Counted from the stretch's first letter, positions 18,382 through 27,095 are shown. The stretch: 64,000 bases of DNA from Azotimanducus sp963663145 (GCA_963663145.1 OY760134.1:2666001-2730000); one strand, 5' to 3'. A program made the numbers and translations. The notes: generated by a model from the letters alone, not told the origin.

Positions 18382-18693
18382 GTGCTGAATTTCATTGATC
18401 CGGAGGTGGCCTCGGGTGAAAAGTCCACCGAAACCATTGAGATGCGCATTAAGCCCAGCGTAAAGAATGGAATTGTTCGTGCCGCTGAACTAATGGGCGT
18501 TTCCGTAACTTCGTTCATGCGCGCCTCGGCGGTGAGGGAAGCCGAACGAGTGTTGCGCGAGCACCAAGCGACCCTTCTCACGCCGCGCGAGCATCGCATC
18601 GTGCTTGACGCGCTCGACTGCCCTCCGCTCCCTTCCCAAGCCGCCCTAGATGCCGCGACTCGTTATAGGAAACGTATAACCCGTGTCGACTGA
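18382..18693 (+). CDS. DUF1778 (TacA-like) antitoxin
   Basis: 103 residues from GTG at 18382, with GAGG about nine bases upstream. The N-terminal ribbon-helix-helix segment (STETIEMRIKPSVKNGIVRA, then AELMGVSVTSFM) is typical of DUF1778. The C-terminal part (LTPREHRIVLDAL ... ALDAATRYRKR) would bind and neutralise the toxin. It overlaps the GNAT gene by 11 bases, the usual TA arrangement, with a palindromic operator just upstream. Confidence 0.85.
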   Translation: MLNFIDPEVASGEKSTETIEMRIKPSVKNGIVRAAELMGVSVTSFMRASAVREAERVLREHQATLLTPREHRIVLDALDCPPLPSQAALDAATRYRKRITRVD

Positions 18694-19363
18694 TATCACA
18701 GGCTACCCAAGCATTTCGATCGAGCCATTCGAACCGCGCCACCACGAGCGGGCGCAGTTCTCTTGCGGCGTGGCTCGGTTGGACAATTTTCTACGATTGA
18801 CTGCCAAGAAGCAGCAGAAGAGTGATTACACGCGCGTTTTCGTTGCGGTTGCCGAGGGCTCGAAGCGGATCTTGGGCTATTACGCGATGAATTCGCACGC
18901 GGTCGGGATTGCCGAACTTGGATCGGATCTTTTGCGGCAGGTGCCGCAACGATCAGTTCTACCCGCCTTGTACCTCTCCATGATCGCCGTCGACATCACT
19001 CAACAAGGGAAGGGTCTCGGAACGGACCTTGTTATGGACGCACTGTTGCGCGCCCGCGACGTGGCAGACCAGGTCGGCCTGAAGCTGATCATTCTGGATG
19101 TGATCAATGATGGAGGCGAAGCGGTATTCGAGCGGCGCAAAGCGTTCTACCAGCGCATGGGGTTTGAGTCTCTTCCCGATCATCCTGAACGTATGTTCAT
19201 AACCATCGATACCGTTCGTGTCATGTTTACTCAATATGATACCTCCTCTCACAAGGTGGTTCGGGAAATCAAGGACGCGCTTGCCGAGGCAGACAACGGC
19301 GATTTCGCCAGCGATGAACTCGTCACCCAAACGTTCGCCAAATGGGGAGTACAGGCGATCTAG
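18683..19363 (+). CDS. GNAT acetyltransferase toxin (TacT-like) with extra C-terminal tail
   Basis: 226 residues, starting at GTG 18683 inside the antitoxin gene. The first ~175 residues match TacT/AtaT-type toxins: FSCGVARLDNFL near the N-terminus, GYYAMNSHAV, a core LSMIAVDITQQGKGLGTDLV with the acetyl-CoA QxxGxG motif, and FYQRMGFESL. Such toxins acetylate the amino acid on charged tRNAs and stop translation. After the GNAT fold an extra ~45 residues, containing EIKDALAEADNGDFASDELV then TQTFAKWG, resemble the C-terminal toxin-binding part of ParD-type antitoxins. This makes the protein longer than usual GNAT toxins (about 160-180). Confidence 0.83.
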   Translation: MSTDITGYPSISIEPFEPRHHERAQFSCGVARLDNFLRLTAKKQQKSDYTRVFVAVAEGSKRILGYYAMNSHAVGIAELGSDLLRQVPQRSVLPALYLSMIAVDITQQGKGLGTDLVMDALLRARDVADQVGLKLIILDVINDGGEAVFERRKAFYQRMGFESLPDHPERMFITIDTVRVMFTQYDTSSHKVVREIKDALAEADNGDFASDELVTQTFAKWGVQAI

Positions 19364-19440
19364 ATGTCTCCGTGAGAGCTGAGCATCTCTCGCTTGACGG
19401 GCCGGCGGGGCATGCCCCTACGAATGCAGAACCACTCTTT

Positions 19441-19546
19441 GTAGGGGCCGGAGGTTTTTGCAGGAGCAAAAATCCACGAACGGGCGCCAGCCCGGTCGCC
19501 CGCAGGGCTCGGCCCATGGATGGGCCGAGTGACATGCCCGGCCCGC
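19441..19546 (-). repeat. 106-bp repeat, right copy (inverted)
   Basis: It is the reverse complement of 18203-18308 with two substitutions, begins 78 bases after the toxin stop and holds no gene. Confidence 0.85.
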
Positions 19547-19608
19547 ATTCGACCAGCAGGGATCAATGTGAGTGACGGAGGAGTCCGTCGACAGTTTTTC
19601 GCTCCGCG

Positions 19609-20637
19609 TTAGCGGCGTACGCGGGCGGCTACGGGGGCGTTCAGCAGGGTTTCTACTTCGTCGAGGCGCATGCGGGGGAAGTCTTTTGGAATGGAGTGCT
19701 TTAGGCATCCGGCTGCTACTGCGTATTCGAGTGCTTCGGCGGGGGACATTTTGGTCATCAAACCGTATATCAGACCAGCAGAAAACGCATCGCCGGTGCC
19801 GATTCGATCAACTATGTGATCTATGTCGTAATACCTTGCGCATCGGAACTCTGAGCGGGAACGCAGGCAGCCGGACCAGCCATTGCTGCTCGCGGTGCGC
19901 ACATCTCGAAGCGTACCTGCAACCAGTTCAAGATTCGGGTAGTCCTCCATGGCGCGAGCGCTCAAATGCTCGAACTGCTCGGCATAAGCGCTGGAATCAT
20001 AGGCGCTGTCTGAAATCTCCAGCATCTCGCGAAAATCATCCGCACCGGCGATGAGCACGTCCACGCCTTTGACCAATTCCTTCATCACAGACGGCGGCGA
20101 TGCGCCATAGTTCCAGAGGGCGCTGCGGTAGTTGGCATCGCAGGAGACTCTAACGCCTAGGCTACTGGCGCAGCGAACGGCTGAGACCGTTGCTTGAGCA
20201 GCCGCCTCACTTAAGCCCGGTGTGATGCCACTGACATGTAGCCAATTCGCTCCGTTCAGGATCCTTGACCAGTCGAAGTCCCCTTCGCGGGTTTCTGCAA
20301 GCACGGACCCAGCACGATCATAGACCACCTTGGCGGGAAGGTATCCAGCACCCACTTCGACGTAATAGACACCCGTTCGTCCGTCGCGTCGGCAAATGCC
20401 TCCAGTCTCCACGCCAAGTCCAGCAAGCTCGCGAACGGCTGCATCGCCAATCGCATTCTCTGGCAGTAAGGTCACGAAACTCGCATCCAAACCAAACTGC
20501 GCCAAGCCGACGGCCACATTGGCTTCGGCACCCCCAAAGTCGGCTTGCAGCGCAGGCGATTGCAGCAAACGCTCGCGCTTGGGCGCCGAAAGCCGCAGCA
20601 TGAGTTCTCCGAAGCAAACGATTTTGGCCATGTCCAC
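19609..20637 (-). CDS. kdgK: 2-keto-3-deoxygluconate kinase (PfkB family)
   Basis: 342 residues; an ATG at 20631 is an alternative start. PfkB features are the N-terminal KIVCFGELMLRLSAPKRER, the GGAEANVAVGLAQFG substrate-binding segment (residues about 35-49), and DRIGTGDAFSAGLIYGLMTK with the anion hole and catalytic Asp. The GELMLR(L)S start and GVYYVEVGAGYLPAKVVYDR are typical of KDG kinases. The reaction is ATP-dependent phosphorylation of 2-keto-3-deoxygluconate to KDPG, feeding the Entner-Doudoroff cleavage. No aldolase or other ED gene is adjacent. It stands alone on the minus strand. Confidence 0.85.
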   Translation of the reverse strand: MDMAKIVCFGELMLRLSAPKRERLLQSPALQADFGGAEANVAVGLAQFGLDASFVTLLPENAIGDAAVRELAGLGVETGGICRRDGRTGVYYVEVGAGYLPAKVVYDRAGSVLAETREGDFDWSRILNGANWLHVSGITPGLSEAAAQATVSAVRCASSLGVRVSCDANYRSALWNYGASPPSVMKELVKGVDVLIAGADDFREMLEISDSAYDSSAYAEQFEHLSARAMEDYPNLELVAGTLRDVRTASSNGWSGCLRSRSEFRCARYYDIDHIVDRIGTGDAFSAGLIYGLMTKMSPAEALEYAVAAGCLKHSIPKDFPRMRLDEVETLLNAPVAARVRR

Positions 20638-20824
20638 GATTCTCGATGAAGTGATGGGGTCTTACATGAATATCCGAAGTGGACGTTTCCATGGTCTCTT
20701 CCACGCCGCACAAAGGAGAGCGGAGTGGCCAATGCCAACGCTACGCGAAGATGAACGAGCTGTGCAAGAGGATATTGAACAACGCTTGGAAGGCGATCTT
20801 GATTCCACGAATGATAGTTCCTCT

Positions 20825-21272
20825 TTAGGTGGCCTGGACCTGCACCGCGATTCGTTGGCCGAGCACCTGTAACGCTTTGTCAATCCGATCCGGCGCGGTT
20901 CCGTGTCGTGGATCAAGCATGCGGCGCACAACCTTTTCATCGATACCAAGTAACGCGGCAAAAGCGACCTGACTCAGACCGCTATCACGAAACGCGATGG
21001 CAAGCGCTGCCTTCGCGGCCCTGCGCGGAGGTACAGGGATGGCCTTCTCTTTCGATGCCAGCCTACTAGAGGCTGGTATTTCTTCGGCATGGTCAATTCG
21101 ACCGGCCAGCGCTTCTTCTAGCGCGTCAACGGCCGCGGAAATCGCCTCACGCTCATTGGTGCCGGACGTTAGACACATGGGAAAGTCGCGAAAAGAAACC
21201 ACAATCTCTTCTGGCCCCATCCGCCTCTTCTGGCCCCATCCGCGAAAAACTGGCTGGATACACAAATTTCAT
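20825..21272 (-). pseudogene. hicB: hicB-type antitoxin broken by a 19-bp tandem duplication
   Basis: The first codons (ATG at 21272) read MKFVYPASFSRMGPEE, a typical HicB N-terminus. The rest of the protein (IVVSFRDFPMCLTSGTNERE ... VDALEEALAGRI, then an HTH region with LSQVAFAALLGIDEKVVRRM) is in another frame. The frame change coincides with a tandem duplication of 19 bases (21206-21224 and 21225-21243). Deleting one copy would restore a single antitoxin of about 142 residues. Translation could still start at the ATG at 21220, giving 131 residues. No hicA toxin gene is recognisable upstream or downstream, so this is a toxinless remnant. Confidence 0.75.
21206..21243. repeat. 19-bp perfect tandem duplication
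   Basis: The 19-base unit beginning CTCTTCTGGCC is present twice in tandem. Because 19 is not a multiple of three, it shifts the hicB frame. Confidence 0.9.
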
Positions 21273-21526
21273 GTGACCTGATCCTTGTAGATGCCGAGTA
21301 CCATGATCTACAAATTCTCGCCCCTTGATACATGAATTTTCGGACAGTTCCGTCCGAATTACAAGCATTAAACTGTCACAAAACCCTCTTGGTGGGATCA
21401 CCAGACCTCTAGTTCGACCAGTAGACGAAGGGGTCGGCGGCGGGCTAGAAGTGAAGGTCTCCAGTTGAAAGTGAGGTATAAAAAGATATTGTATGTCGCT
21501 TTTAAGGTATTAAAAGGGTTGCATAC

Positions 21527-21736
21527 TTGGAACATCACGGACAACTCCCTCCGAAATTCCGTGCTGCCATTCGAGAGGCCCGAAAAGCGCAGGGGCGAAG
21601 CCAGCTCGACTTGGTACTCGTTCCCCGCAACTTGACGGCGATGGTCAACTCATTCGTTCGCGCCTCGTCCGACCCCGATGCGCCGGGTGCCGCGCAAACA
21701 CCCTGGTTCGAGGGCTTGGTCGATGAAGAAGGCTAA
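21527..21736 (+). pseudogene. hipB-like regulator remnant
   Basis: Up to 69 residues from a TTG. FRAAIREARKAQGRSQLDL matches the first helix of the Cro/CI-type HTH of HipB antitoxins. The rest of the HTH is missing and unrelated sequence follows, ending TPWFEGLVDEEG. It overlaps the start of the hipA remnant by 14 bases, the usual HipBA arrangement. Probably non-functional. Confidence 0.5.
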
Positions 21737-22403
21737 GGGACCGCTCCAGGTCCTGTTGGGGGACGTTCTTGTCGGACTGCTTGCACGCGAAGCGGGCGGA
21801 AGAATCCGATTCATGTTCGACGAGCAGTATGCCGAGATGTCCAACCGCCCTAGCCTCAGCCTGTCCTACGAGGCTGCGCCCGGGGAACTGTTGACCCTTG
21901 CACCTCGGGCGTACTCTGGACGCCTACCGCCCTTCTTCTCGAATCTGCTCCCCGAAGGGCTCTTGCGCGACCTGCTGGTCCGGCGGACCGGGGTACGGCC
22001 TTCGGATGAATTCGCTCTGATTGGCAACGGAGATGCACACCTGAAGAACTGGTCCGTGCTATATGATGACCCGGTGCGTCCCACGCTCAGCCCCGCTTAC
22101 GATCTTGTCTCTTCGCTCCCGTATATCCCGCAAAACGGGCTTGCCTTGGGGTTCGGTGGAAGCAAAAGACTTCGGCCCTTCGACGATGTGCGCATAAAGC
22201 AGTTCGCGGGGGCGGCGCAACTGCCTTTCGAGTTGGTTCGGCGGGAATGCCTTGAGACTGCGGAGCGGACGAGGGACGCCTGGGCTCGGCACGAACAGCG
22301 AGACGTGCTGCCTCAGCATATCGACAAGGTGGTTTCAACCCAAATAGAGTCAATATCGCTCGACATGTCCGGGTCGATGTCTTCGCGTGCGCGACTCTCC
22401 TGA
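21723..22403 (+). pseudogene. hipA kinase toxin with large internal deletion
   Basis: From ATG 21723, residues 1-~85 match the HipA N-terminal subdomain (VLLGDVLVGLLAREAGGRIR, then AYSGRLPPFFSNLLPEGLLR). The reading then jumps from RRTGVRPSDEFAL straight to IGNGDAHLKNWSVLYDD and SPAYDLVSSLPYI, the catalytic-loop and C-terminal region. About 150-200 residues usually found between these motifs, including the ATP-binding segment, are absent although the frame is kept. The 226-residue product is about half the normal HipA length and should not be an active kinase. Confidence 0.8.
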
Positions 22404-22533
22404 TTTACGCTTGTCCGTGCTGGTTCGTTGCGCGCCGGGCTGCCCGGCCTGCCATTAGACGATTCGACACAAGCGATAGCGGGTTGGGTAGTGTATGGTG
22501 CGGAATCCTCAAGTCTAGCAACCATCTTGGAGC

Positions 22534-24171
22534 ATGGATTTTCACCTAGCCAATCTGTTTGAAACCGTTGCCGATGCGTTTCCTGAGCGTCCCGCCGTCA
22601 TTGCCTGCCATGCGGACGGCGGTGAAGACCACCGAAGTTGGCGGGAATTCGATCAGCGCGCGTCCAGAGTCGCATCGCTGCTGACATCCGCCGGGCTCTC
22701 CCGTCATGCGAAATTCGGTATCTACATGCGCAATCGCGCCGAGTACGTCGAGGCACACCTTGGCGGATGCAAGGCGCGCATGATTCCAATCAATGTCAAC
22801 TATCGCTACCGGGCCGATGAGTTGGTTTACCTACTCGACAACGCCGATACCGAGGCGGTGTTCTTTCAAGCCGAGTTTCGGGAACGCATTGAGGAAATAC
22901 GGGATCGCCTGCCTCGGGTCAAGCTGTATGTACAAGTGGATGATGGCTCAAGCCCAGTGCCGGATTGGGCGCTCGACTACGCGCAGGCATTGGACGAATT
23001 GGAACCCATGCCGAGAATCGAGCGCCCCGCTTCGGATGTCTACATGCTCTACACCGGCGGCACCACAGGCATGCCGAAAGGCGTCATGTACGAACAAGGC
23101 GGGTTCGCCGCAGCCTTTGGCTTCTTCGTGGTGCTCAGAGGCTTGGAGCCGGCAACCAAGCTCGATGAGGTGCCACAGCGCATTCAAGCGCTTGCCGATA
23201 TAGAGCCGCCGGTCAAAAGCCTTGTGGTCTGCCCGCTCATGCATGGCACTGGCATGTGGCTCGGACACTTCGCCGTCGCCCATCTCGGTGGCGCCACCCT
23301 GACGACCTCCGATGCGCACTTCGACCCCGATTGCATATGGAAGCTGGTGGAAAAACACCAAGTGACCGACATGGTCATCGTCGGAGATGCGTTTGCGATT
23401 CCCATGCTCGGTGCGCTGCGTACCGCCACGAGCGAGGGACGACCTTACGACATTAGTTCCCTTAAGCGCATCGGCTCAAGCGGCGTCATGTGGAGCCGCG
23501 AGGTGAAAGATGGACTGCTTGAATTCGGCGATATGATGCTGCTCGATTCCATGGGCTCCTCCGAGGGCGGCATGGGCATTTCGGTGGCGATGCGCGAAAT
23601 GCCGGTGCAGACTGCCCGGTTTGAACTTGCTGAAGGGGTGTGCGTTTTCGACGAACAGGACAAGCCGGTCGAACCCGGCTCCGATCATATCGGTATGGTT
23701 GCGACCTCCGGATTGGTGCCGCTTGGCTACTACAAGGACGAAGTGAAGTCAGCCGCGACCTTTCGGGAAATCGACGGGGTGCGTTACAGTTTTCCGGGCG
23801 ACTTCGCCAAGGTCGAGGCCGACGGCAGCATCACGCTGCTCGGGCGAGGCAGCAATTGCATCAATACCGGCGGGGAGAAAGTGTTTCCTGAAGAAGTGGA
23901 AGAGGCGCTCAAGCTCCATGCGTTGGTGCGGGACTGTCTTGTGGTCGGTCTTGACGACGAGCGATTCGGGCAGCGCATCGTGGCCTTGGCAAGCCTCGAA
24001 TCAGGCATGAGCCTCAGCGAAGCGGAAATCATCGACCATGCTCGTGACCACCTGGCCGGCTATAAGCTCCCCAAGCGAGTGATCCTGGTCGATTCCGTTC
24101 AACGCGCTGTTAATGGCAAGGCCGACTACGGCTGGGCACGCGAGACCGCGAAAGCACTGCTGGCCGCTTGA
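22534..24171 (+). CDS. Acyl-CoA synthetase, FadD19-like (steroid side-chain type)
   Basis: 545 residues of the AMP-forming ligase family. The P-loop is LYTGGTTGMPKGVMYE (about residues 171-186). Further motifs are DSMGSSEGGMG, GYYKDEVKSAATFREIDGVR, FPGDFAKVEADGSITLLGRG (the hinge region), INTGGEKVFPEEVEEALKLH and a C-terminal Lys in RAVNGKADYGWA. These phrases closely parallel mycobacterial FadD19, which activates the C27 side chain of cholesterol-derived acids; that similarity is from memory, not a search. Chemistry (fatty acid + ATP + CoA to acyl-CoA) is secure; a steroid substrate is inference. A CoA-transferase gene starts 15 bases downstream and a second ligase follows. Confidence 0.85.
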   Translation: MDFHLANLFETVADAFPERPAVIACHADGGEDHRSWREFDQRASRVASLLTSAGLSRHAKFGIYMRNRAEYVEAHLGGCKARMIPINVNYRYRADELVYLLDNADTEAVFFQAEFRERIEEIRDRLPRVKLYVQVDDGSSPVPDWALDYAQALDELEPMPRIERPASDVYMLYTGGTTGMPKGVMYEQGGFAAAFGFFVVLRGLEPATKLDEVPQRIQALADIEPPVKSLVVCPLMHGTGMWLGHFAVAHLGGATLTTSDAHFDPDCIWKLVEKHQVTDMVIVGDAFAIPMLGALRTATSEGRPYDISSLKRIGSSGVMWSREVKDGLLEFGDMMLLDSMGSSEGGMGISVAMREMPVQTARFELAEGVCVFDEQDKPVEPGSDHIGMVATSGLVPLGYYKDEVKSAATFREIDGVRYSFPGDFAKVEADGSITLLGRGSNCINTGGEKVFPEEVEEALKLHALVRDCLVVGLDDERFGQRIVALASLESGMSLSEAEIIDHARDHLAGYKLPKRVILVDSVQRAVNGKADYGWARETAKALLAA

Positions 24172-24186
24172 CCTGGGTTCATTGCC

Positions 24187-25353
24187 ATGCCCGGACCGCT
24201 TCACGGCGTACGCGTTATCGACCTCACCAGCATGGTCTCGGGCCCCGCCTGCACCATGCTGCTTGCAGACCAAGGCGCGGATGTCATCAAGGTCGAATCC
24301 AAGGAGGGCGACCTGGTGCGCAGGATGTCTGCCCGCGAGCACGGGATATCGACCGGATTCATCTCCCTCAATCGCGGCAAGCGCTCCCTCGCACTTGACC
24401 TCAAATCCACAGAGGGGCGAGCCGCACTCGAAGACCTCATCCCCAGCGCGGATGTCTTTGTGCAGAATTTCAGGCCTGGCACCATCGAGCGAATGGGGTT
24501 TGGAGAGGCGCGCGTACGCGAACTCTGTCCTAACATTCTCTACGTCTCGATCAGCGGATTCGGCAGCAGCGGACCCTATGCGCACAAGCGCGTCTACGAC
24601 CCGATCATCCAAGCGCTCTCCGGACTTGCCGACATACAAGCCGATCGCGGCACGGGCCGACCGAGAATGGTGCGCACCATCATCCCGGACAAGACCACCG
24701 CGCTCACGGCGGCGCAAGCGGTGACCGCCGCCCTGTTCGCTCGTGAACGAACAGGCAAGGGACAGCACATCAGCATCGCCATGCTCGATGCCATGATCGC
24801 CTATCTTTGGCCGGAAGGCCTCGTCGGTCATACGCTTGTGGGCCAAGAAGTGCAGGGTTCGCGGGCGCAGTTCGCGCAGGATCTCGTATTCGAGACGCTC
24901 GACGGGTACATCACGGCGGGTACCGTGTCCGACCTTGAATGGCAAGGCCTGTGTCAAGCGATCAAGCGCCCGGAGTGGCTTGAGGACGAGCGGTTCAAGA
25001 CCCCGTCGGCGCGAGTCAAGAACGCGCCGGTACGCATCGACATGCTGCAAGAAGTCTTGCGCCACCGAACTTCCGCCGAGTGGCTGCGACTGCTTGACGA
25101 TCACGGTGTCCCCTGCGCGCCGGTCTTGCGACGCGAAGAGGTCTATCTACAGGATCAAGTTCAGGCCAACGATCTGATGCGCGAGTTCGATCACCCGGTA
25201 GTCGGACCTGTACGGCAGCCGCGACCGGCGGCGCGCTTCGATCAGACGCCTGAAGCAATCGCCGGACCAGCGCCAAGTCTCGGAGAACACAATCGCGAAA
25301 TCTTGGCGTCGCTGGGCTACGAGCCAAGTCGCGTAGAGGCGCTTTGCCGGTAG
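24187..25353 (+). CDS. Class III CoA-transferase (CaiB/BaiF family)
   Basis: 388 residues. The N-terminus GVRVIDLTSMVSGPACTMLL then ADQGADVIKVE is the standard family start, and NRGKRSLALDLKSTEGRAAL and VFVQNFRPGTIERMG follow. The catalytic aspartate is expected in IIPDKTTALTAAQAVTAALF (around residue 165). The C-terminal HGVPCAPVLRREEVYLQDQV is also typical. The family moves CoA between carboxylic acids (formyl-CoA, carnitine, succinyl-CoA donors) through a covalent aspartyl-CoA thioester; alpha-methylacyl-CoA racemase is a relative. Its place between two acyl-CoA ligases suggests a common acyl-CoA pathway. Confidence 0.9.
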   Translation: MPGPLHGVRVIDLTSMVSGPACTMLLADQGADVIKVESKEGDLVRRMSAREHGISTGFISLNRGKRSLALDLKSTEGRAALEDLIPSADVFVQNFRPGTIERMGFGEARVRELCPNILYVSISGFGSSGPYAHKRVYDPIIQALSGLADIQADRGTGRPRMVRTIIPDKTTALTAAQAVTAALFARERTGKGQHISIAMLDAMIAYLWPEGLVGHTLVGQEVQGSRAQFAQDLVFETLDGYITAGTVSDLEWQGLCQAIKRPEWLEDERFKTPSARVKNAPVRIDMLQEVLRHRTSAEWLRLLDDHGVPCAPVLRREEVYLQDQVQANDLMREFDHPVVGPVRQPRPAARFDQTPEAIAGPAPSLGEHNREILASLGYEPSRVEALCR

Positions 25354-25403
25354 AAGAGACGCCGCCTGAATACGTCCAACAAAGTTACGAAAGGAATCCA
25401 CCC

Positions 25404-27050
25404 ATGGCGATGCAACGTACACCACTCTTGATGTCCACCCTCATGGAAAACGGTGCACGGGTGGCACCAAAGAACGAGATTGTGACCGCGACCGGTTCGG
25501 GCACCAAGCGTCTCACCTATGCCCAAGTGCGCGGCCGCGCCCATCAACTCGCCCATGCGCTCAAGGCGGCCGGCGTGCAGCAGGGTGATCGAGTCGGGAC
25601 ATTCCTGTGGAACGACCATCGCCATCTGGAGTGCTACCACGCCATCTGCAGTATGGGCGCGGTGATGCACACCATCAATATCCGCCTTGGTCCGGCCGAC
25701 CTCGAGTACATCATCAATCACGCGGAGGACAGCGTGATCATCGCCGGTTCGGACATCATCGGATTACTCGAACCCATTGCGGGCGCACTCAAGACGGTTC
25801 GTAAAGTCATCATCGCCGTGGACGAGAGCTTTGAAGATTGGACGACCAGCCTCCCCGATGCCGAAGACTACGAGGATTTCATTGCCGGGCATCCGGATCA
25901 ATTCAAGTGGCCGATCATCGACGAGAATTCGCCGCTTGGACTGTGTTACACCAGCGGCACCACCGGCCATCCCAAGGGTGTCGAGTACGAACACCGATCA
26001 CAGTACCTGCACACCCTCACGCAGTGCCTCACGGACGCCATGTCGCTCTCGGCGTCTGATTGCATCCTCGGCATAGTGCCAATGTTTCATGCGATGGGTT
26101 GGGGCGTGCCCTATGCGGCCACCATGCTCGGCAGCAAACAGGTGATGCCGAGCCGCTACATGACACCGGACAGCCTGTGCCGATTGATGGCCGATGAGCT
26201 AGTGACCATCTCCGCCGGAGTACCCACCATCTGGCAAGGCGTGAAGGCGGCCTACGAAGCGAATCCGAACGCTTACGACTTCTCCGCACTTGAGCGAGTA
26301 ACTTGCGGCGGTTCGGCACCCCCGCCCTCGCTCATCAAGTGGTATTGGGATGAACTCGGCGTCGAGATGGTGCAAGGCTGGGGCATGACCGAAACCTCGC
26401 CGCTGGCCACACTTTCGCGCTACCGCATGAAGTACCAAGACAAGGATTTAAGAGACGAGCAGCGCTTCGCCAACATGTGCAAGGCTGGCCAGATCATGCC
26501 CGGATTGGAGGTCGAAATATTCGACGATGCCTTCAATCCGCTGCCGCACGACGGCAAGTCGGTCGGCGAGATTCTCATACGTGGACCTTGGATCTGTTCC
26601 GAGTATTACAAGAACCCGCAGCCCGACAAGTTCCATGGCGATTGGCTGATCACGGGCGATGTGGGCATGATCGATGAGGAGCAATATCTGATCATCAACG
26701 ACCGCTCCAAGGATCTGGTCAAGAGCGGAGGAGAATGGATCTCATCGGTCGATCTTGAGAATCACATCGTCGCGCTCGAAGGTGTCGCGCAGGCTTGTGT
26801 GGTGGCCGCGCCGCATCCGAAGTGGGATGAGCGCCCGGTTGCCTTGGTTGTGCCATCGGAGGAAGGCTCGGTGACTCCAGAGGAGATCTTGACGCATTGC
26901 GCGACCAAGTTCGCCAAGTGGCAGCTACCGGATGATGTGCTGTTCGTGGACTCGGTGCCATTGACCTCGACAGGCAAGATGGACAAGAAGGTGGTGCGTG
27001 CGAACTTGAATGAGCAAGGGTACCTGCTGCCGGACTTGCGAGGTGCCTAG
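25404..27050 (+). CDS. Medium/long-chain acyl-CoA ligase (AlkK-like)
   Basis: 548 residues from the ATG at 25404 (AAAGGA lies nine bases upstream; the frame is open back to 25344 without family sequence). AMP-ligase motifs are YTSGTTGHPKGVEYEHRSQY (P-loop), GWGMTETSPLATLS, WLITGDVGMIDEEQYLIIND and DRSKDLVKSGGEWISSVDLE, with the C-terminal lysine in STGKMDKKVVRAN. VPMFHAMGWGVPY is typical of the AlkK/fatty acyl-CoA ligase group. It is the third gene of an acyl-CoA activation cluster, about 50 bases after the CoA-transferase. Confidence 0.9.
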   Translation: MAMQRTPLLMSTLMENGARVAPKNEIVTATGSGTKRLTYAQVRGRAHQLAHALKAAGVQQGDRVGTFLWNDHRHLECYHAICSMGAVMHTINIRLGPADLEYIINHAEDSVIIAGSDIIGLLEPIAGALKTVRKVIIAVDESFEDWTTSLPDAEDYEDFIAGHPDQFKWPIIDENSPLGLCYTSGTTGHPKGVEYEHRSQYLHTLTQCLTDAMSLSASDCILGIVPMFHAMGWGVPYAATMLGSKQVMPSRYMTPDSLCRLMADELVTISAGVPTIWQGVKAAYEANPNAYDFSALERVTCGGSAPPPSLIKWYWDELGVEMVQGWGMTETSPLATLSRYRMKYQDKDLRDEQRFANMCKAGQIMPGLEVEIFDDAFNPLPHDGKSVGEILIRGPWICSEYYKNPQPDKFHGDWLITGDVGMIDEEQYLIINDRSKDLVKSGGEWISSVDLENHIVALEGVAQACVVAAPHPKWDERPVALVVPSEEGSVTPEEILTHCATKFAKWQLPDDVLFVDSVPLTSTGKMDKKVVRANLNEQGYLLPDLRGA

Positions 27051-27057
27051 TCATTTC

Positions 27058-27095
27058 ATAGCGGTAAATTGCCAAATATGGTAATTTACCGCTAT
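27058..27095. promoter_or_regulatory. Long palindrome covering the AbiEi start codon
   Basis: Perfect 13-base arms (27058-27070 and 27083-27095) around a 12-base centre that is itself nearly palindromic. The right arm includes the first two bases of the ATG at 27094. AbiEi-type antitoxins are known to repress their own promoter through inverted repeats, so an operator is the likely role. No Shine-Dalgarno is present. Confidence 0.7.

Larger units (their letters stand above)
18203..19546. mobile_element. Inverted-repeat-bounded toxin-antitoxin cassette
   Basis: A 1344-bp unit bounded by 106-bp inverted repeats (18203-18308 and 19441-19546, two mismatches) contains only the DUF1778 antitoxin, the GNAT toxin and their operator. 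There is no transposase. This is what a MITE-like or REP-like repeat pair carrying a TA passenger would look like. No target duplication was found at the edges, so mobility is inference; two independent copies of a dispersed repeat flanking the pair is the alternative. Confidence 0.5.

Noticed and set aside
24001..25104. 367-residue minus-strand frame over the CoA-transferase
   Set aside because: It mirrors a well-supported CaiB-family gene and has no domain of its own.
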